Below, piece after piece: positions 8,472-17,082 of a stretch of 64,000 bases of DNA (position 1 is its first letter; each line of letters begins with the position of its first letter). Position numbers and translations under genes: made by a program. This DNA comes from Paenibacillus_F sp047238265 (GTDB lineage Bacteria > Bacillota > Bacilli > Paenibacillales > NBRC-103111). The stretch spans positions 5,704,001-5,768,000 of the forward strand of contig NZ_JBDFMM010000001.1 of NCBI RefSeq assembly GCF_047238265.1, written 5' to 3'. Below the pieces are notes generated by a model. The model was not told the origin of the DNA, searched no databases, and worked only from the letters and a program-made list of their open reading frames with translations.

Positions 8472-8974
8472 TGTTTGTCCTCCTCAGGCTTCGGCGTTCC
8501 GTTCTCTCTTGCAAGGTAGTCTCCCAACCGGTCCAAATGTCGTTCCCAGCTCGTCTGCCGCTCAATGACAGGCTTCTCAAATCCCGTTTGCATCGCCTGC
8601 AGAAGGCCTGTGAAATCCTCTACCGTTACTTGCGCCCTTCCCTGCATAAGCTTGGATACATGTCCGAGCTGATCCAACAGCTTCTGCTGCCGCCTCATCT
8701 GCTCTTTGATCCGGTCTATCTGCAAATGGACGATCTCAAGCGGACTGATTTGCCCGCCGGTCAGGACCGAGCCGATCTCTTCGAGAGACAGCCCCAGCTC
8801 CTTAAGCGATAAAATCTGGTGAAGGCGCGCCAAGTCCGGCTCGCTGTAAAGCCTGTGGCCGGATTCCGTCTGGGCGGAGGGAGAGAACAAGCCGATTTGA
8901 TCGTAATAACGCAGCGTACGTACGGTAAGACCCGTCAACTTGGCGAGGTCTCCCACTTTCCAATGCCTCTTCAT
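8468..8974 (-). CDS. MerR family transcriptional regulator
   Basis: 168 residues: N-terminal winged helix KVGDLAKLTGLTVRTLRYYDQIGLF with the SGHRLYSEPDLARL wing, followed by a coiled-coil dimerisation helix (about 75-115) and a C-terminal helical tail. No cysteine cluster, so it is not a metal sensor of the MerR/CueR kind; it looks like the TipA-like or small-molecule branch. First gene of the operon and probably autoregulated from the 19-bp-spacer promoter at 9020-9050. Confidence 0.9.
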   Translation of the reverse strand: MKRHWKVGDLAKLTGLTVRTLRYYDQIGLFSPSAQTESGHRLYSEPDLARLHQILSLKELGLSLEEIGSVLTGGQISPLEIVHLQIDRIKEQMRRQQKLLDQLGHVSKLMQGRAQVTVEDFTGLLQAMQTGFEKPVIERQTSWERHLDRLGDYLARENGTPKPEEDKQ

Positions 8975-9019
8975 GCATCATCTCCGCTTCATTAGCGCCA
9001 GCTGTATACCGGTAACTGT

Positions 9020-9050
9020 ATTATAAAAGCTTACGCTGCGTAAGCTGCAA
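9020..9050 (-). promoter_or_regulatory. MerR-type promoter with 19-bp spacer and operator
   Basis: On the minus strand: -35 TTGCAG (9050-9045), a 19-base spacer, -10 TATAAT (9025-9020). An inverted repeat, AGCTTACG, CTG, CGTAAGCT (9028-9046), fills the spacer. An over-long 19-bp spacer holding a dyad is the hallmark of promoters untwisted by MerR regulators. Confidence 0.85.
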
Positions 9051-9569
9051 GCGAAATCACGATCACCTTCGGAATTTTTTTCAAAAGGAGCCTCCCGACT
9101 GATTTCAGTCAATGAAACGCTCCAAGACACCTGTAAATGAATCCGTACAGCAACTAGGGAGGGTAATGTTAGGGTTCCATCCAGAATACAGCGGACAGAC
9201 CGGCAAACAGCTGATCTGACTGCCGGCCTCGGGGGAACCGGGCTTTGGAGTGCGGCTTCTGGCGCGAGGGAAAAAAGCACGGTGTAAGGCGCGGATTCTT
9301 TCAACTCTTATCCGGTTCATCTATCGGGAACTGCCTGAGCAATCTTTCAGCACAAAAAAACAGGCCGGGGCGACATTCCCTGTTTAAGGTACGCGGTTCC
9401 TTGTTTGTACTTCCTGGGAGGGACTTCTTCAAGGACAGCCTGCTTTTCTTTTTCGTTAAGTGGATATACCCGAGGGATGTATAGGGGTCAGGTACTTGTG
9501 CAGGGTTTGTTTCATCCCGGACTTTCTTTCATCAAGCGGTTTGCCCGGTTCGCCCGACCAAGCCTCCAC
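9051..9569. other. Intergenic region; possible coding remnant
   Basis: Over 500 bases without a recognised gene. It holds the MarR terminator (9354-9387). On the minus strand around 9480-9370 one frame reads VYPLNEKEKQAVLEEVPPRK then KYKQGTAYLKQG, which has the look of protein sequence but has no start codon and runs into the terminator. It may be a decayed gene; no family was recognised. Confidence 0.3.
9354..9387 (-). terminator. Probable terminator downstream of marR-type gene
   Basis: AAACAGG (9358-9364) and CCTGTTT (9379-9385) with a seven-T run on the minus strand. It lies about 180 bases past the stop of the MarR gene. Confidence 0.6.
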
Positions 9570-9989
9570 TCAATCTTCTGCGTTCAGCTTTTTATAGAGG
9601 TTTGCCAGCTCCGCTCTTTCCTGCTCACTGAGCTTCTGGAATAAATTCCGGCGCAGCCTCTCCCCTTCCAGTGTGGCTCTTTTTAGAACCTCGGCGCCTT
9701 TGTCGGTAATGCCCAAATAAATGATGCGGCGGTCGGACTCGTCCACGGTACGGACAGCCAATTTTTTGGCGACGAGCTTTTCCGATAAATAGCTGAGCGT
9801 AGGCGGGGTAAGCCCCAATATTCTCGCAATGTCCGAAGGCCTGCTTTTCCCGTTCTGCTTAAGATGACCCAGCACGAGAACATGTGACACGCCGAGGTCC
9901 TCGTTGAATGTTTTGTTCCACTGGACAATCAACCCGTTCGTGAATTTGTCCATGTTATGTATAAGTTCGAAAACCGTTTGCTCTTCCAT
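9570..9989 (-). CDS. MarR family transcriptional regulator
   Basis: 139 residues, the normal MarR length. The winged-helix core is visible: GHLKQNGKSRPSDIARILGL, TPPTLSYLSEKLVAKKL, and the wing AVRTVDESDRRIIYLGITDKG. No conserved Cys of the OhrR type is seen. Start ATG 9989 follows AAGGAGG. It lies downstream of an MFS and two dehydrogenase genes on the same strand, separated by a terminator. It may regulate them through the A/T-rich palindrome at 13022-13047; that link is inference. Confidence 0.9.
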   Translation of the reverse strand: MEEQTVFELIHNMDKFTNGLIVQWNKTFNEDLGVSHVLVLGHLKQNGKSRPSDIARILGLTPPTLSYLSEKLVAKKLAVRTVDESDRRIIYLGITDKGAEVLKRATLEGERLRRNLFQKLSEQERAELANLYKKLNAED

Positions 9990-10004
9990 ATAAACCTCCT
10001 TGAT

Positions 10005-10046
10005 AAAAAGAAACGACAGCCCCTAATGAAAATAAGGGCTGTCATA
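10005..10046 (-). terminator. Terminator of the MFS-SDR-SDR operon
   Basis: GACAGCCC (10015-10022) and GGGCTGTC (10036-10043), followed on the minus strand by a T-rich stretch, between the second dehydrogenase gene and the MarR gene. Confidence 0.75.
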
Positions 10047-10056
10047 ATTTTACACG

Positions 10057-10791
10057 CTATTGCGCGGAGTATCCACCATCAATAACTAACTCGGCTCCCG
10101 TAATATAGGAAGAAGCGTCGGAAGCCAGGAACAAAGCCGCCTTGGCGATATCGTCCGGTTGGCCTAGACGCTGCAGAGGCGTCATTTGAATCAGACGGCC
10201 CAGCAGGTCCTTGGAAGTGCTCAGAGCCTGAGTCATCGGAGTTTCGATGATCCCCGGGAACAGAGCGTTCACGCGGATGCCTTGACGGCCGAATGCTGCG
10301 GCAGCCGCTTTGGACAGAGCGCGTACCGCACCTTTGGATGCGGAGTAGTGGTTGAAGCCTTGGCCGATCATAGCCGTGTACGAAGAAATGTTTACGATGG
10401 AGCCTTGCTTCTGCTCAGCCATGTACGGAGTAACATGCTTGATGCCGGCAAACGGCCCGAAACCGTTAATCGAGAGCATTTTCTGCCAATCCTGCGCGTC
10501 TATTTCCTGGAAAGGTTTTTCCGAAGAGATGCCCGCGTTGTTCACGAGGATATCGATTTTGCCGAAGCGCTCGTTTACTTCCTTAGCAAGCGCGGCCCAG
10601 TCTTCATCGGAAGCCACGTTCAATTTCATTCCGTGTACATTCTGCTTTTGGCTGGCTCTCTCAAGCGCCTCTTCATTGATGTCCGCCGCGATAACGATGG
10701 CACCTTCCTGTGCGAAAAGATCTACCATACGTTCACCGATACCGGAAGCTCCGCCGGTAATGATCGCTACTTTGTTATCCAATTGTCCCAT
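10057..10791 (-). CDS. Short-chain dehydrogenase/reductase (FabG-like, classical SDR)
   Basis: 244 residues: cofactor motif TGGASGIGERM, NNAGIS, catalytic Ser in NISSYTAMIG and YSASK, and C-terminal ITGAELVIDGGYSAQ. The Asp after strand 2 (AADINEE) favours NAD(H) over NADP(H). It lies 11 bases after a second SDR and behind an MFS carrier, so uptake and two-step oxidation of one substrate is a reasonable inference. The substrate is unknown. Confidence 0.9.
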   Translation of the reverse strand: MGQLDNKVAIITGGASGIGERMVDLFAQEGAIVIAADINEEALERASQKQNVHGMKLNVASDEDWAALAKEVNERFGKIDILVNNAGISSEKPFQEIDAQDWQKMLSINGFGPFAGIKHVTPYMAEQKQGSIVNISSYTAMIGQGFNHYSASKGAVRALSKAAAAAFGRQGIRVNALFPGIIETPMTQALSTSKDLLGRLIQMTPLQRLGQPDDIAKAALFLASDASSYITGAELVIDGGYSAQ

Positions 10792-10802
10792 TTTACATGC
10801 TC

Positions 10803-11552
10803 CTAACGTAGTTTGATTGAACCGCCGTCTACCATAATGGTTTGGCCGGTAATATAATTCGAGTCGTCACTTGCCAGGAATAGGGCGACACGGCCGATGT
10901 CCTGTTCCGGATCGCCGAGACGGCGAAGCGGAATACGCTCGATCATCGCGTCGTACAGGTGCGGGGCGCTCTCGCGCCATTGTTCCACGCCCGGCGTCAG
11001 CGCGATCGGCGAGATCAGGTTGACGTTGATGCCGTCCGGGCCCCACTCGTTCGCCGCAACGCGGGAAATGGCGCGAATCGCTTCCTTGGCGGCCGCGTAA
11101 GAGGTTTGCGTCACTTGTCCGTCAAGACCGGCGCCCGAAGCGAAGTTGATGACCTTGCCCTTCGTTTTTTTCAACTCGGGGTAAGCGGCCTGCATGAAAT
11201 GAAAAGTCGGGTAGAAGCCTGTCCCGAAGGACAGATCCAGCAGCTCCTGCGTTGTCTCCACGAAAGAAGCCTGTCTGGAAGCATGCGCATTATTCACGAG
11301 AATGTCCAGCTTGCCGAACTTCTTGACGACTTCATTTACGATTTCATTGGCATTTTCTTTGACGGAGATATCCTTGATAAACAGGCATCCCTCCGTGTGC
11401 TGATTGACTTCCGCCAGAGTTTCCTGACCTTTCGGCTCGTTCACGTCGACAATGGCGACATGTGCGCCTTCTTTAGCCATGGCAAGGGCAATACCGCGGC
11501 CGATGCCCGAAGCGCTGCCTGTGATGATGGCGACTTTGCCTTGCAATTTCAT
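10803..11552 (-). CDS. Short-chain dehydrogenase/reductase (classical SDR)
   Basis: 249 residues from ATG 11552 (GGGAG seven bases upstream), preferred over an in-frame ATG at 11567. Motifs: TGSASGIGRGIA, Asp in AIVDVNEPKG (NAD preference), NNAHAS in place of the usual NNAG, catalytic FASGAG and YAAAK, and C-terminal ITGQTIMVDGG. Middle gene of the MFS-SDR-SDR set; it is not closely similar to the following SDR, which suggests different steps of a pathway rather than a recent duplication. Confidence 0.9.
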   Translation of the reverse strand: MKLQGKVAIITGSASGIGRGIALAMAKEGAHVAIVDVNEPKGQETLAEVNQHTEGCLFIKDISVKENANEIVNEVVKKFGKLDILVNNAHASRQASFVETTQELLDLSFGTGFYPTFHFMQAAYPELKKTKGKVINFASGAGLDGQVTQTSYAAAKEAIRAISRVAANEWGPDGINVNLISPIALTPGVEQWRESAPHLYDAMIERIPLRRLGDPEQDIGRVALFLASDDSNYITGQTIMVDGGSIKLR

Positions 11553-11595
11553 CTGTAGCTCCCTCATTTCCTAAGATAATGAATTCACTGGGCGA

Positions 11596-12870
11596 TTAAT
11601 TCCAAAGGCCTGCCTGTTCGAGCTTCTTCTTTCCGCCAAAAGCGATGCTGATGCAAATGATGTTAATGATCAGCATAATGACCATAGCGTACAGTACCGG
11701 TGTATAGCTGCCGGTAAAGTCGAATACGAAGCCGTAAGCCGGCAAGGCGACAATGGAAGAAATCGCGAGGCCCATTGAGGCATTGGAATAAATTTGGCTG
11801 TATTCCTTATTGCCGAACAAAGCAGATGTAAGAGCAGGACCCAGGGTTCCGATAGAAGCGGAGACCAGACCGAACAGTCCTACGGCTACCGAGATGACAA
11901 CCGTGCTGGAGGAGGCGAACAACAACATGCCGATCGCGATCACACCCAGAGTCATCGTGATAAACGTGGTGTTCTTGGCGCCGATTCTATCGCTTGCAAA
12001 ACCGATAATCAAAGATCCGATCAGCACGCCGATCATATTGATCGCCATTACATTGCCCGAAAAAACAACATCGAAACCTTTGCTCGCCAAGTACTTGGGA
12101 ATATGCACCGAGAAACTTGCGGCAGATGTGATCAGGAAGAAAAACGCGATGAGCGCATAGAAGGAAGAGGACTTTTTGGCCGCAGCCAATGTCACGCCTT
12201 TCTCCAAGGCAGCTTCGGCAGCATGGGATGCTGCTGTTGTGTCGTTAGCTGAAAAGTCGGCACCATAAGGAAGCGTTTTCTTTTCCTGAGGTGATTTTCT
12301 TAACAGCAACAGCACTATGGGAACCACAATCACGATAACCGCAACACCAACGATGATGTAGGAGGTCCTCCATCCTTGATTGGCAATCAGATTGCCAACA
12401 ACCGGTTGGGAAATAGCGCCCATCGCTCCGCCTGCGGCTCCCATAATTCCAAGGGCCAGACCCTTGCTCTTTTTAAACCACTGGTTAATTAATACCGGTC
12501 CTGCGAGTACGGTAATGAATACGCCGCCCATAGCGAGAGGAATCGCCAGGATGTACCAGCCCCATACCGAACTCATCAATCCGAACAAGGCAAAAGCTCC
12601 GGCTTGCAGAATGATCGCGCCGCTTAAAAGCGTACGAGTATCATATTTCGCAAGCAATTTACCGCCGATCGGCAAAAAGACCATGGTCACGATAGCCGAG
12701 ACGCTGAAATAGAGGCTTAAGCTTCCCATACCGACGCCAAGATCTTTGGATACTTGCGCCAAAAAAAGACCGGCTGAGTTATTCAGGGTTCCTTTACCCA
12801 AGCCGACCATAATACATAGCCCTAGCAAAATCCACCACGCATAGTGAATTTTCCCTTTGTTTTGGCTCAT
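11596..12870 (-). CDS. MFS transporter, oxalate/formate antiporter-like group
   Basis: 424 residues with twelve predicted membrane helices and a polar central loop (about 195-230). The N-terminal HYAWWILLGLCIMVGLGKG and the GGVFITVLAGPVLINQWF / KGLALGIMGAAGGAMG blocks are typical of monocarboxylate/oxalate-formate type carriers. First gene of an operon with two dehydrogenases, so it probably imports their organic-acid or alcohol substrate. The upstream region carries an A/T-rich palindrome. Confidence 0.85.
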   Translation of the reverse strand: MSQNKGKIHYAWWILLGLCIMVGLGKGTLNNSAGLFLAQVSKDLGVGMGSLSLYFSVSAIVTMVFLPIGGKLLAKYDTRTLLSGAIILQAGAFALFGLMSSVWGWYILAIPLAMGGVFITVLAGPVLINQWFKKSKGLALGIMGAAGGAMGAISQPVVGNLIANQGWRTSYIIVGVAVIVIVVPIVLLLLRKSPQEKKTLPYGADFSANDTTAASHAAEAALEKGVTLAAAKKSSSFYALIAFFFLITSAASFSVHIPKYLASKGFDVVFSGNVMAINMIGVLIGSLIIGFASDRIGAKNTTFITMTLGVIAIGMLLFASSSTVVISVAVGLFGLVSASIGTLGPALTSALFGNKEYSQIYSNASMGLAISSIVALPAYGFVFDFTGSYTPVLYAMVIMLIINIICISIAFGGKKKLEQAGLWN

Positions 12871-13021
12871 AAAATTTGTTCGCTCCCCGCTTCTAATATC
12901 CGTTCTAACATAAGGTGATGGTGCAGTATGCCATTCTCACAAATGGCGAAGCCTATCATTTTGTTCTACTCCCGATGTTCGCCGGCTCCCTTCTTGGAGG
13001 AACAGTCATGATGTACGCGAT

Positions 13022-13057
13022 ATAATATTTAGATATCGAAATATTATATGTCTAAAT
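13022..13057. promoter_or_regulatory. A/T-rich palindrome, probable MarR-type operator
   Basis: ATAATATTT (13022-13030) and AAATATTAT (13039-13047) form a perfect 9-8-9 dyad, overlapped by a second one, ATTTAGA (13027-13033) and TCTAAAT (13051-13057). A TATAAT -10 candidate on the minus strand falls inside it (13043-13048), so a bound protein would block transcription of the MFS operon. Assignment to the MarR protein is inference. Confidence 0.55.
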
Positions 13058-13158
13058 AGTAACAAAATATTTTCCCAGCTGCAACGGAGAACACTGGAAA
13101 AGTTCATTAAAAATTCAAGATTTGGGTCCCGGGTGTCGTAAATCTTCTTGAAAAACGT

Positions 13159-13186
13159 AAAAAGAGGAGCGTCTGCTCCCCTTTTC
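13159..13186 (-). terminator. Terminator of the TerD-like gene
   Basis: GGAGC, four bases, GCTCC with flanking A/T pairs; T-rich on both strands, about 80 bases past the stop at 13263. Confidence 0.7.
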
Positions 13187-13262
13187 CTGCCTGATTATGA
13201 GGCTAATAAGTTAAGTCTATCCTTTTTCTATGAAATGATTCGCCCTGAGGCGGACGCTCCGC

Positions 13263-15365
13263 TTAAACCACGTACTCCGCCATAATTTGCTCGATATCGT
13301 AGGGAGTAACCCCTCTGTCCACCGAAAATATCGTATCCGCCTGAGCCGCCGTATCCACGAATTCTCCTCTGGCTTTGGCATGGAGGACGAACAAGTCGTA
13401 CAAATCCGGCTTCCGCAAAGTGCTCATCGCCTTGCCGATCAAGACCATTCCCTTCTGATTTCCTTCCACATTGTTATGGTAGTGAGGTTGTTTCGTGAGG
13501 GACAGATCCGTCCAAATGACCGTACGTTCCACTAAATCAAGGATGACGGGAATGGCAATCCGCGTTTCGGCGGTGATATCGATTTTGTTGACCACCGTTG
13601 CAGGCTCGAAGATTTCCCCCGAACCGGGCTTCTTGCGCATCATCCAGCCTGCAAAGCATTCCGGCAAGTCGCAATACGGCTGTTCCGTAAAGGAGTGCAG
13701 GGAAGCCACAATATAACGCCCGCCGTATTCAACGATGGATGGAATGTGCAGGTCGATGAACTCGCAGGCTCCTTGAGGGGCCTGCACGATGTCTCCGCTG
13801 TGGACGGCCCGGTACTTGGAAGACCTCAGATTCGTATATGAAATGTGCTCCACATACTCCCAGTTGTGGTCGTACATGGCTGCGGACAAGTCGATGTCCA
13901 CGCGGTCCGTCGGCTTGCCGTTCACGATTCCTTCTTTCCACCAGTTGAAGAAACGGATCGTATCTCCCTCCGCCATCGGCACACGGCTTCCCCGTACAAG
14001 CGTATGCAGCGCTTTGCTTGCCGATCGTTGGGAGAAGGGGACATGGTAGTCCTTCAGACGTATATCGACATGGGTCTTCCCCAAAGAAGGCAGCCCGGAG
14101 AATCGCTGAACCAGCGTTTTCTCGCATACCTCCACGATGTCCCCGCATACCGTTTCGCTGATCTCGGGGAGCGTATCGGGAATCGCAAACGCCTTGGCCG
14201 TATTGCCCTTCGGGAAGAAGACGCGCAGCTCGGGACGCTCATGGCGGCGGGCAAAATGATTCTTCACCTGAAGCAGCACGGGCGTCGATACCTGGTCCGC
14301 CACTTCACCGAATGCCAGCACGACATACTCTGTGTGAGGGGTGGACCGCAGCAGCTGATCCAGTCTTCTTGCGAATTCACCCGGGCGCTTCATCAACAGA
14401 TCGATCAAAGTCCACACCTGCCCGTACCGGAAAGCAAGTTCCACGCTTCCGCCGAAGGTCGTGAAAGGTTTGTTATTGCGTAATATTCCAAAAGCCTCCT
14501 GACAACGGCTAAACCGGTTCTTATACTCGGAGGGATGAAGGATTTCTCCCAGCCGGATCCAGCGGTCCTTATATCTCCGCATATCTTCCGTCATAGAAGG
14601 ACACCGTTCAAGCAAGCCCAGCAGCAGCCTTCTCTCGCTGCGCTTAAACTTGCGGAAGCGGGCGGGCCCGGCGAGGCTGACATCGCCATCCGACCAGGCT
14701 GCGGCCAGACGCAGAACATCCGTCGCGGTTTTAAAGTATCTTCCGATCCGGTCCGTGCCAGCTTTGTCATGCTTCAATAAGGAAGCCGCCACGAAGGCCG
14801 CATTCTCCTTGAACGGAATCTCCGGCGGGAGGATTGCCGCCAGTTCATCCGGGTCCGCGCATGCTATAGCCGCATCGATGTCTCCTTTGTCTGTCTCCGA
14901 AATCGATGTCTTGGCTTGAACCAGCCGGCTTATCATGACGTGAAAATCCGTTTTATTGCCAAGATCAATCACTTTCAGGGTGGCTTCATCCCGCAGCGGA
15001 AGTCTTTCCGCCGTCTCATACTCGGGCAAATCGAGCGTTACATAATGATAAACGGCGTTCCAATAGAGCTCCGCATCCCGTTCCTGCATCACCTGTGCCG
15101 GAAAGTCCGGATACATCGGCTTATACTCCACATGCGCGCCGGCCATCCGTTTCAGATCACCGGTCAGCCCGTGATAGAACGCTTCGAATTGCTCCTTGGA
15201 TAAGATGGACACGGCACGCGTCAAACGACGGGAGAACGTAAATCCAAGAGATTCGATATTTTTTAAGGCCGCGGCCAGGTAAGCTTTAGAAAGACGATCC
15301 GCCCCTTCTCCTTGCTCCACAATCACTTTGGCCGCTCTGCGTAAATAGATGGTATTTATATTCAT
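13263..15365 (-). CDS. Large protein with TerD-like region (SCO0854/MXAN_6230-like)
   Basis: 700 residues, no signal peptide or membrane helix, so cytoplasmic. The C-terminal part (about 485-640) resembles the TerD stress-protein fold: VDIDLSAAMYD, HISYTNLRS, AVHSGDIVQAPQGACEFIDL, then GRYIVASLHSFTEQPYCDLP. The first 480 residues are helical and family-specific, matching what I recall of large TerD-associated proteins of the SCO0854/MXAN_6230 type; I see no RING-like Cys cluster. TerD proteins bind calcium and act in envelope, tellurite or phage stress. No terB, terC or terZ neighbour is present, so this is an orphan. The start at ATG 15365 has only a weak ribosome site. Confidence 0.6.
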   Translation of the reverse strand: MNINTIYLRRAAKVIVEQGEGADRLSKAYLAAALKNIESLGFTFSRRLTRAVSILSKEQFEAFYHGLTGDLKRMAGAHVEYKPMYPDFPAQVMQERDAELYWNAVYHYVTLDLPEYETAERLPLRDEATLKVIDLGNKTDFHVMISRLVQAKTSISETDKGDIDAAIACADPDELAAILPPEIPFKENAAFVAASLLKHDKAGTDRIGRYFKTATDVLRLAAAWSDGDVSLAGPARFRKFKRSERRLLLGLLERCPSMTEDMRRYKDRWIRLGEILHPSEYKNRFSRCQEAFGILRNNKPFTTFGGSVELAFRYGQVWTLIDLLMKRPGEFARRLDQLLRSTPHTEYVVLAFGEVADQVSTPVLLQVKNHFARRHERPELRVFFPKGNTAKAFAIPDTLPEISETVCGDIVEVCEKTLVQRFSGLPSLGKTHVDIRLKDYHVPFSQRSASKALHTLVRGSRVPMAEGDTIRFFNWWKEGIVNGKPTDRVDIDLSAAMYDHNWEYVEHISYTNLRSSKYRAVHSGDIVQAPQGACEFIDLHIPSIVEYGGRYIVASLHSFTEQPYCDLPECFAGWMMRKKPGSGEIFEPATVVNKIDITAETRIAIPVILDLVERTVIWTDLSLTKQPHYHNNVEGNQKGMVLIGKAMSTLRKPDLYDLFVLHAKARGEFVDTAAQADTIFSVDRGVTPYDIEQIMAEYVV

Positions 15366-15647
15366 AAAAAGAGTCCAGGAAAGCCATATCCCTACTATGT
15401 TTGGCGGAATACCATCAGAAGGAAGGAATATGATAGCCTGGACGCCTCCTCTCGCGGATAGAAATCCTTCAGGAAAGCTGCGACCCTAATTCGCCCAATG
15501 AAGTAGAAGGAAGGATCGCAATAGCCTGAAGTTCAAGGTTCACAGTCCGTGACTCCGAACCTTTCGGTGGATTCATCATCCCATATTCCGCGGCAGGCCA
15601 ACAGGGCGAAAGTATTACGACTTTGGAAAAGATAAACAACGCGGGTG
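15366..15647. other. Intergenic region with an imperfect direct repeat
   Basis: Two 26-base copies (15417-15442 and 15505-15530) share AGAAGGAAGGA at the left and ATAGCCTG at the right, 88 bases apart. No gene is recognised here. The region should contain the promoter of the TerD-like gene. Confidence 0.45.
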
Positions 15648-16880
15648 CTATCCGGATATAAAAAAAGCGACTGCCGCAAGGCACGGCAGTCGCTTGATCG
15701 GTAAGATTTTCCGGCGGATAATATCCGCAATCAGAGCACAAACAAAGTTCGCTGCATATACATGCTCCCCTGCAGGTGTGACAAACAGCGGTTCGATTAT
15801 TGCAGTCTCTCCTTCAAGGAATTTGATGAGGTAGGTATCAGGCTGCGCGAGGAATTCCGTAAAGCTGCATAAATCCGCATATTCCTGATGCTCTACGTCA
15901 TAACAGCCTATCAGACCTTTTTTCTTCGGATTCCACACGAGCTGCAGATCGGAGTAATTGTCGATGTCGGCCGACAGGCGCAGCAGCTTTTGCCGGCCGA
16001 TTTTCATCTCAATCGTATCGGTCAGGGTGAAAAAGTCGATATACCCGATCTCATACTCATTTGGCGCCAGTTCCAGGCGCAGCTTGTCCCCGGTAAGAAA
16101 GGTGACCAGTTCATCGGTCAGCTTGTACTTGTTCAGCTCAAACTTCCTGTTCTCCCGATCATGAAGCTCTGCCGGCTCAAGAGATTTCAAATAATCGGCC
16201 AAAGCCGCATCCTTATTGCCGACCGCGATCGTATAGGCCCGGTCGCCGTCCTTTTCCGTTATCGTTATGTCCGCGCCGCGTTCAATCAAATACTTGGCCA
16301 TCGCCATATTGCCCATACGCACGGCAACGGTTAAAGGAGTCGCCCGATAAGGATAGACTTGGTCCGCCTTATTGTAATTGATGTCCGCCCCATGATCGAG
16401 TAAATACGCGAGTGTCTTAAGATCATGGTCCGACACGGCCTGGCGCAATACGTCGCTGCCGTGCCGCTTTATATCCAATCCCAGCTCATGGAGGAGCGGA
16501 ATATTTTTCTTGTTGCCGTAGTAGGCCTGGGAATAGGCGCCCGAGCCGATATGATTGAGCATGTCCGTCTTGGCGCCTTGCTCTGCCAGATAGCGGACGA
16601 TGTCTTCCTTGCAGTAGCGGACAGCGCGCAGAAAAGCCGGATTACCGGGGACATTCAAGTTGACGCCGTTCTCTACCAGCAGTTTTACAACGTCCGGCCT
16701 TTCCGATATAAGCGCCAGGTCGAGCGGACTCAGTGTCGTATATTTACCCAGTACGATACCCTCTTCGATATTCCAGCCGGCCGCAACGGCCTCCCGTAAA
16801 GCCGGCATGTTCCCCTTGTAAATATGCATCGCGATTTCCGGCAGCTTCTCGAACTTTCCGATATCTTTCAATTGGATCAT
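15648..16880 (-). CDS. Ankyrin-repeat protein with C-terminal SUKH-like region
   Basis: 410 residues. Residues about 20-240 hold six or more ankyrin repeats (for example TTLSPLDLALISERPDVVKL, RATPLTVAVRMGNMAMAKYL). The C-terminal 150 residues (LTGDKLRLELAPNEYEIGYI onwards, with LQLVWNPKKKGLIGCYDVEH) resemble the end of SMI1/KNR4 type or other immunity-like domains. Ankyrin proteins of this kind often serve as immunity or scaffold proteins. ATG 16880 follows GGGAGAGG. Odd: the last dozen codons (RLPCLAAVAFFISG) encode the arms and T-run of a strong terminator, so the stop comes only just past the T-run. Confidence 0.75.
   Translation of the reverse strand: MIQLKDIGKFEKLPEIAMHIYKGNMPALREAVAAGWNIEEGIVLGKYTTLSPLDLALISERPDVVKLLVENGVNLNVPGNPAFLRAVRYCKEDIVRYLAEQGAKTDMLNHIGSGAYSQAYYGNKKNIPLLHELGLDIKRHGSDVLRQAVSDHDLKTLAYLLDHGADINYNKADQVYPYRATPLTVAVRMGNMAMAKYLIERGADITITEKDGDRAYTIAVGNKDAALADYLKSLEPAELHDRENRKFELNKYKLTDELVTFLTGDKLRLELAPNEYEIGYIDFFTLTDTIEMKIGRQKLLRLSADIDNYSDLQLVWNPKKKGLIGCYDVEHQEYADLCSFTEFLAQPDTYLIKFLEGETAIIEPLFVTPAGEHVYAANFVCALIADIIRRKILPIKRLPCLAAVAFFISG
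15657..15695 (-). terminator. Strong terminator inside the 3' end of the ankyrin gene
   Basis: Perfect 12-base arms (15665-15676, 15684-15695), 7-base loop, T-run on the minus strand. It lies within the reading frame that stops at 15650-15648. None of the three frames has a stop between the conserved part and the hairpin. Confidence 0.85.
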
Positions 16881-17030
16881 CGATTATCCTCTCCCACCCA
16901 AGTCTTATATCAAATATAGAAAACTAATTGGCAAAAAACAACAGGGGCCCCGCCGTGGGCACGGTTGCGGCCACTAGTCCGGAAAGCGAAAGGCTTGCCG
17001 CTTCGCGTGCTGTCAAACCTCCGGCTATGC

Positions 17031-17067
17031 AAAAAGAGAACCCGGCCGCAAAGCCGGGCTCTCTTTA
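17031..17067 (-). terminator. Terminator of the SDR gene at 17083-17847
   Basis: Arms 17035-17046 and 17053-17064 with internal mismatches and T-runs on the minus strand, 16 bases past the stop. Confidence 0.8.
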
Positions 17068-17082
17068 TGTCTCACGATTCGC

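Larger units (their letters stand above)
12871..13262. other. Regulatory intergenic region
   Basis: Nearly 400 bases between the MFS start and the end of the TerD-like gene. It contains an A/T-rich palindrome (13022-13047) and a terminator (13159-13186), listed separately, and no recognisable gene. Confidence 0.6.

Noticed and set aside
15417..15530. Direct repeats as insertion-sequence or attachment-site ends
   Set aside because: The copies are imperfect, 88 bases apart, and no transposase or integrase lies nearby.
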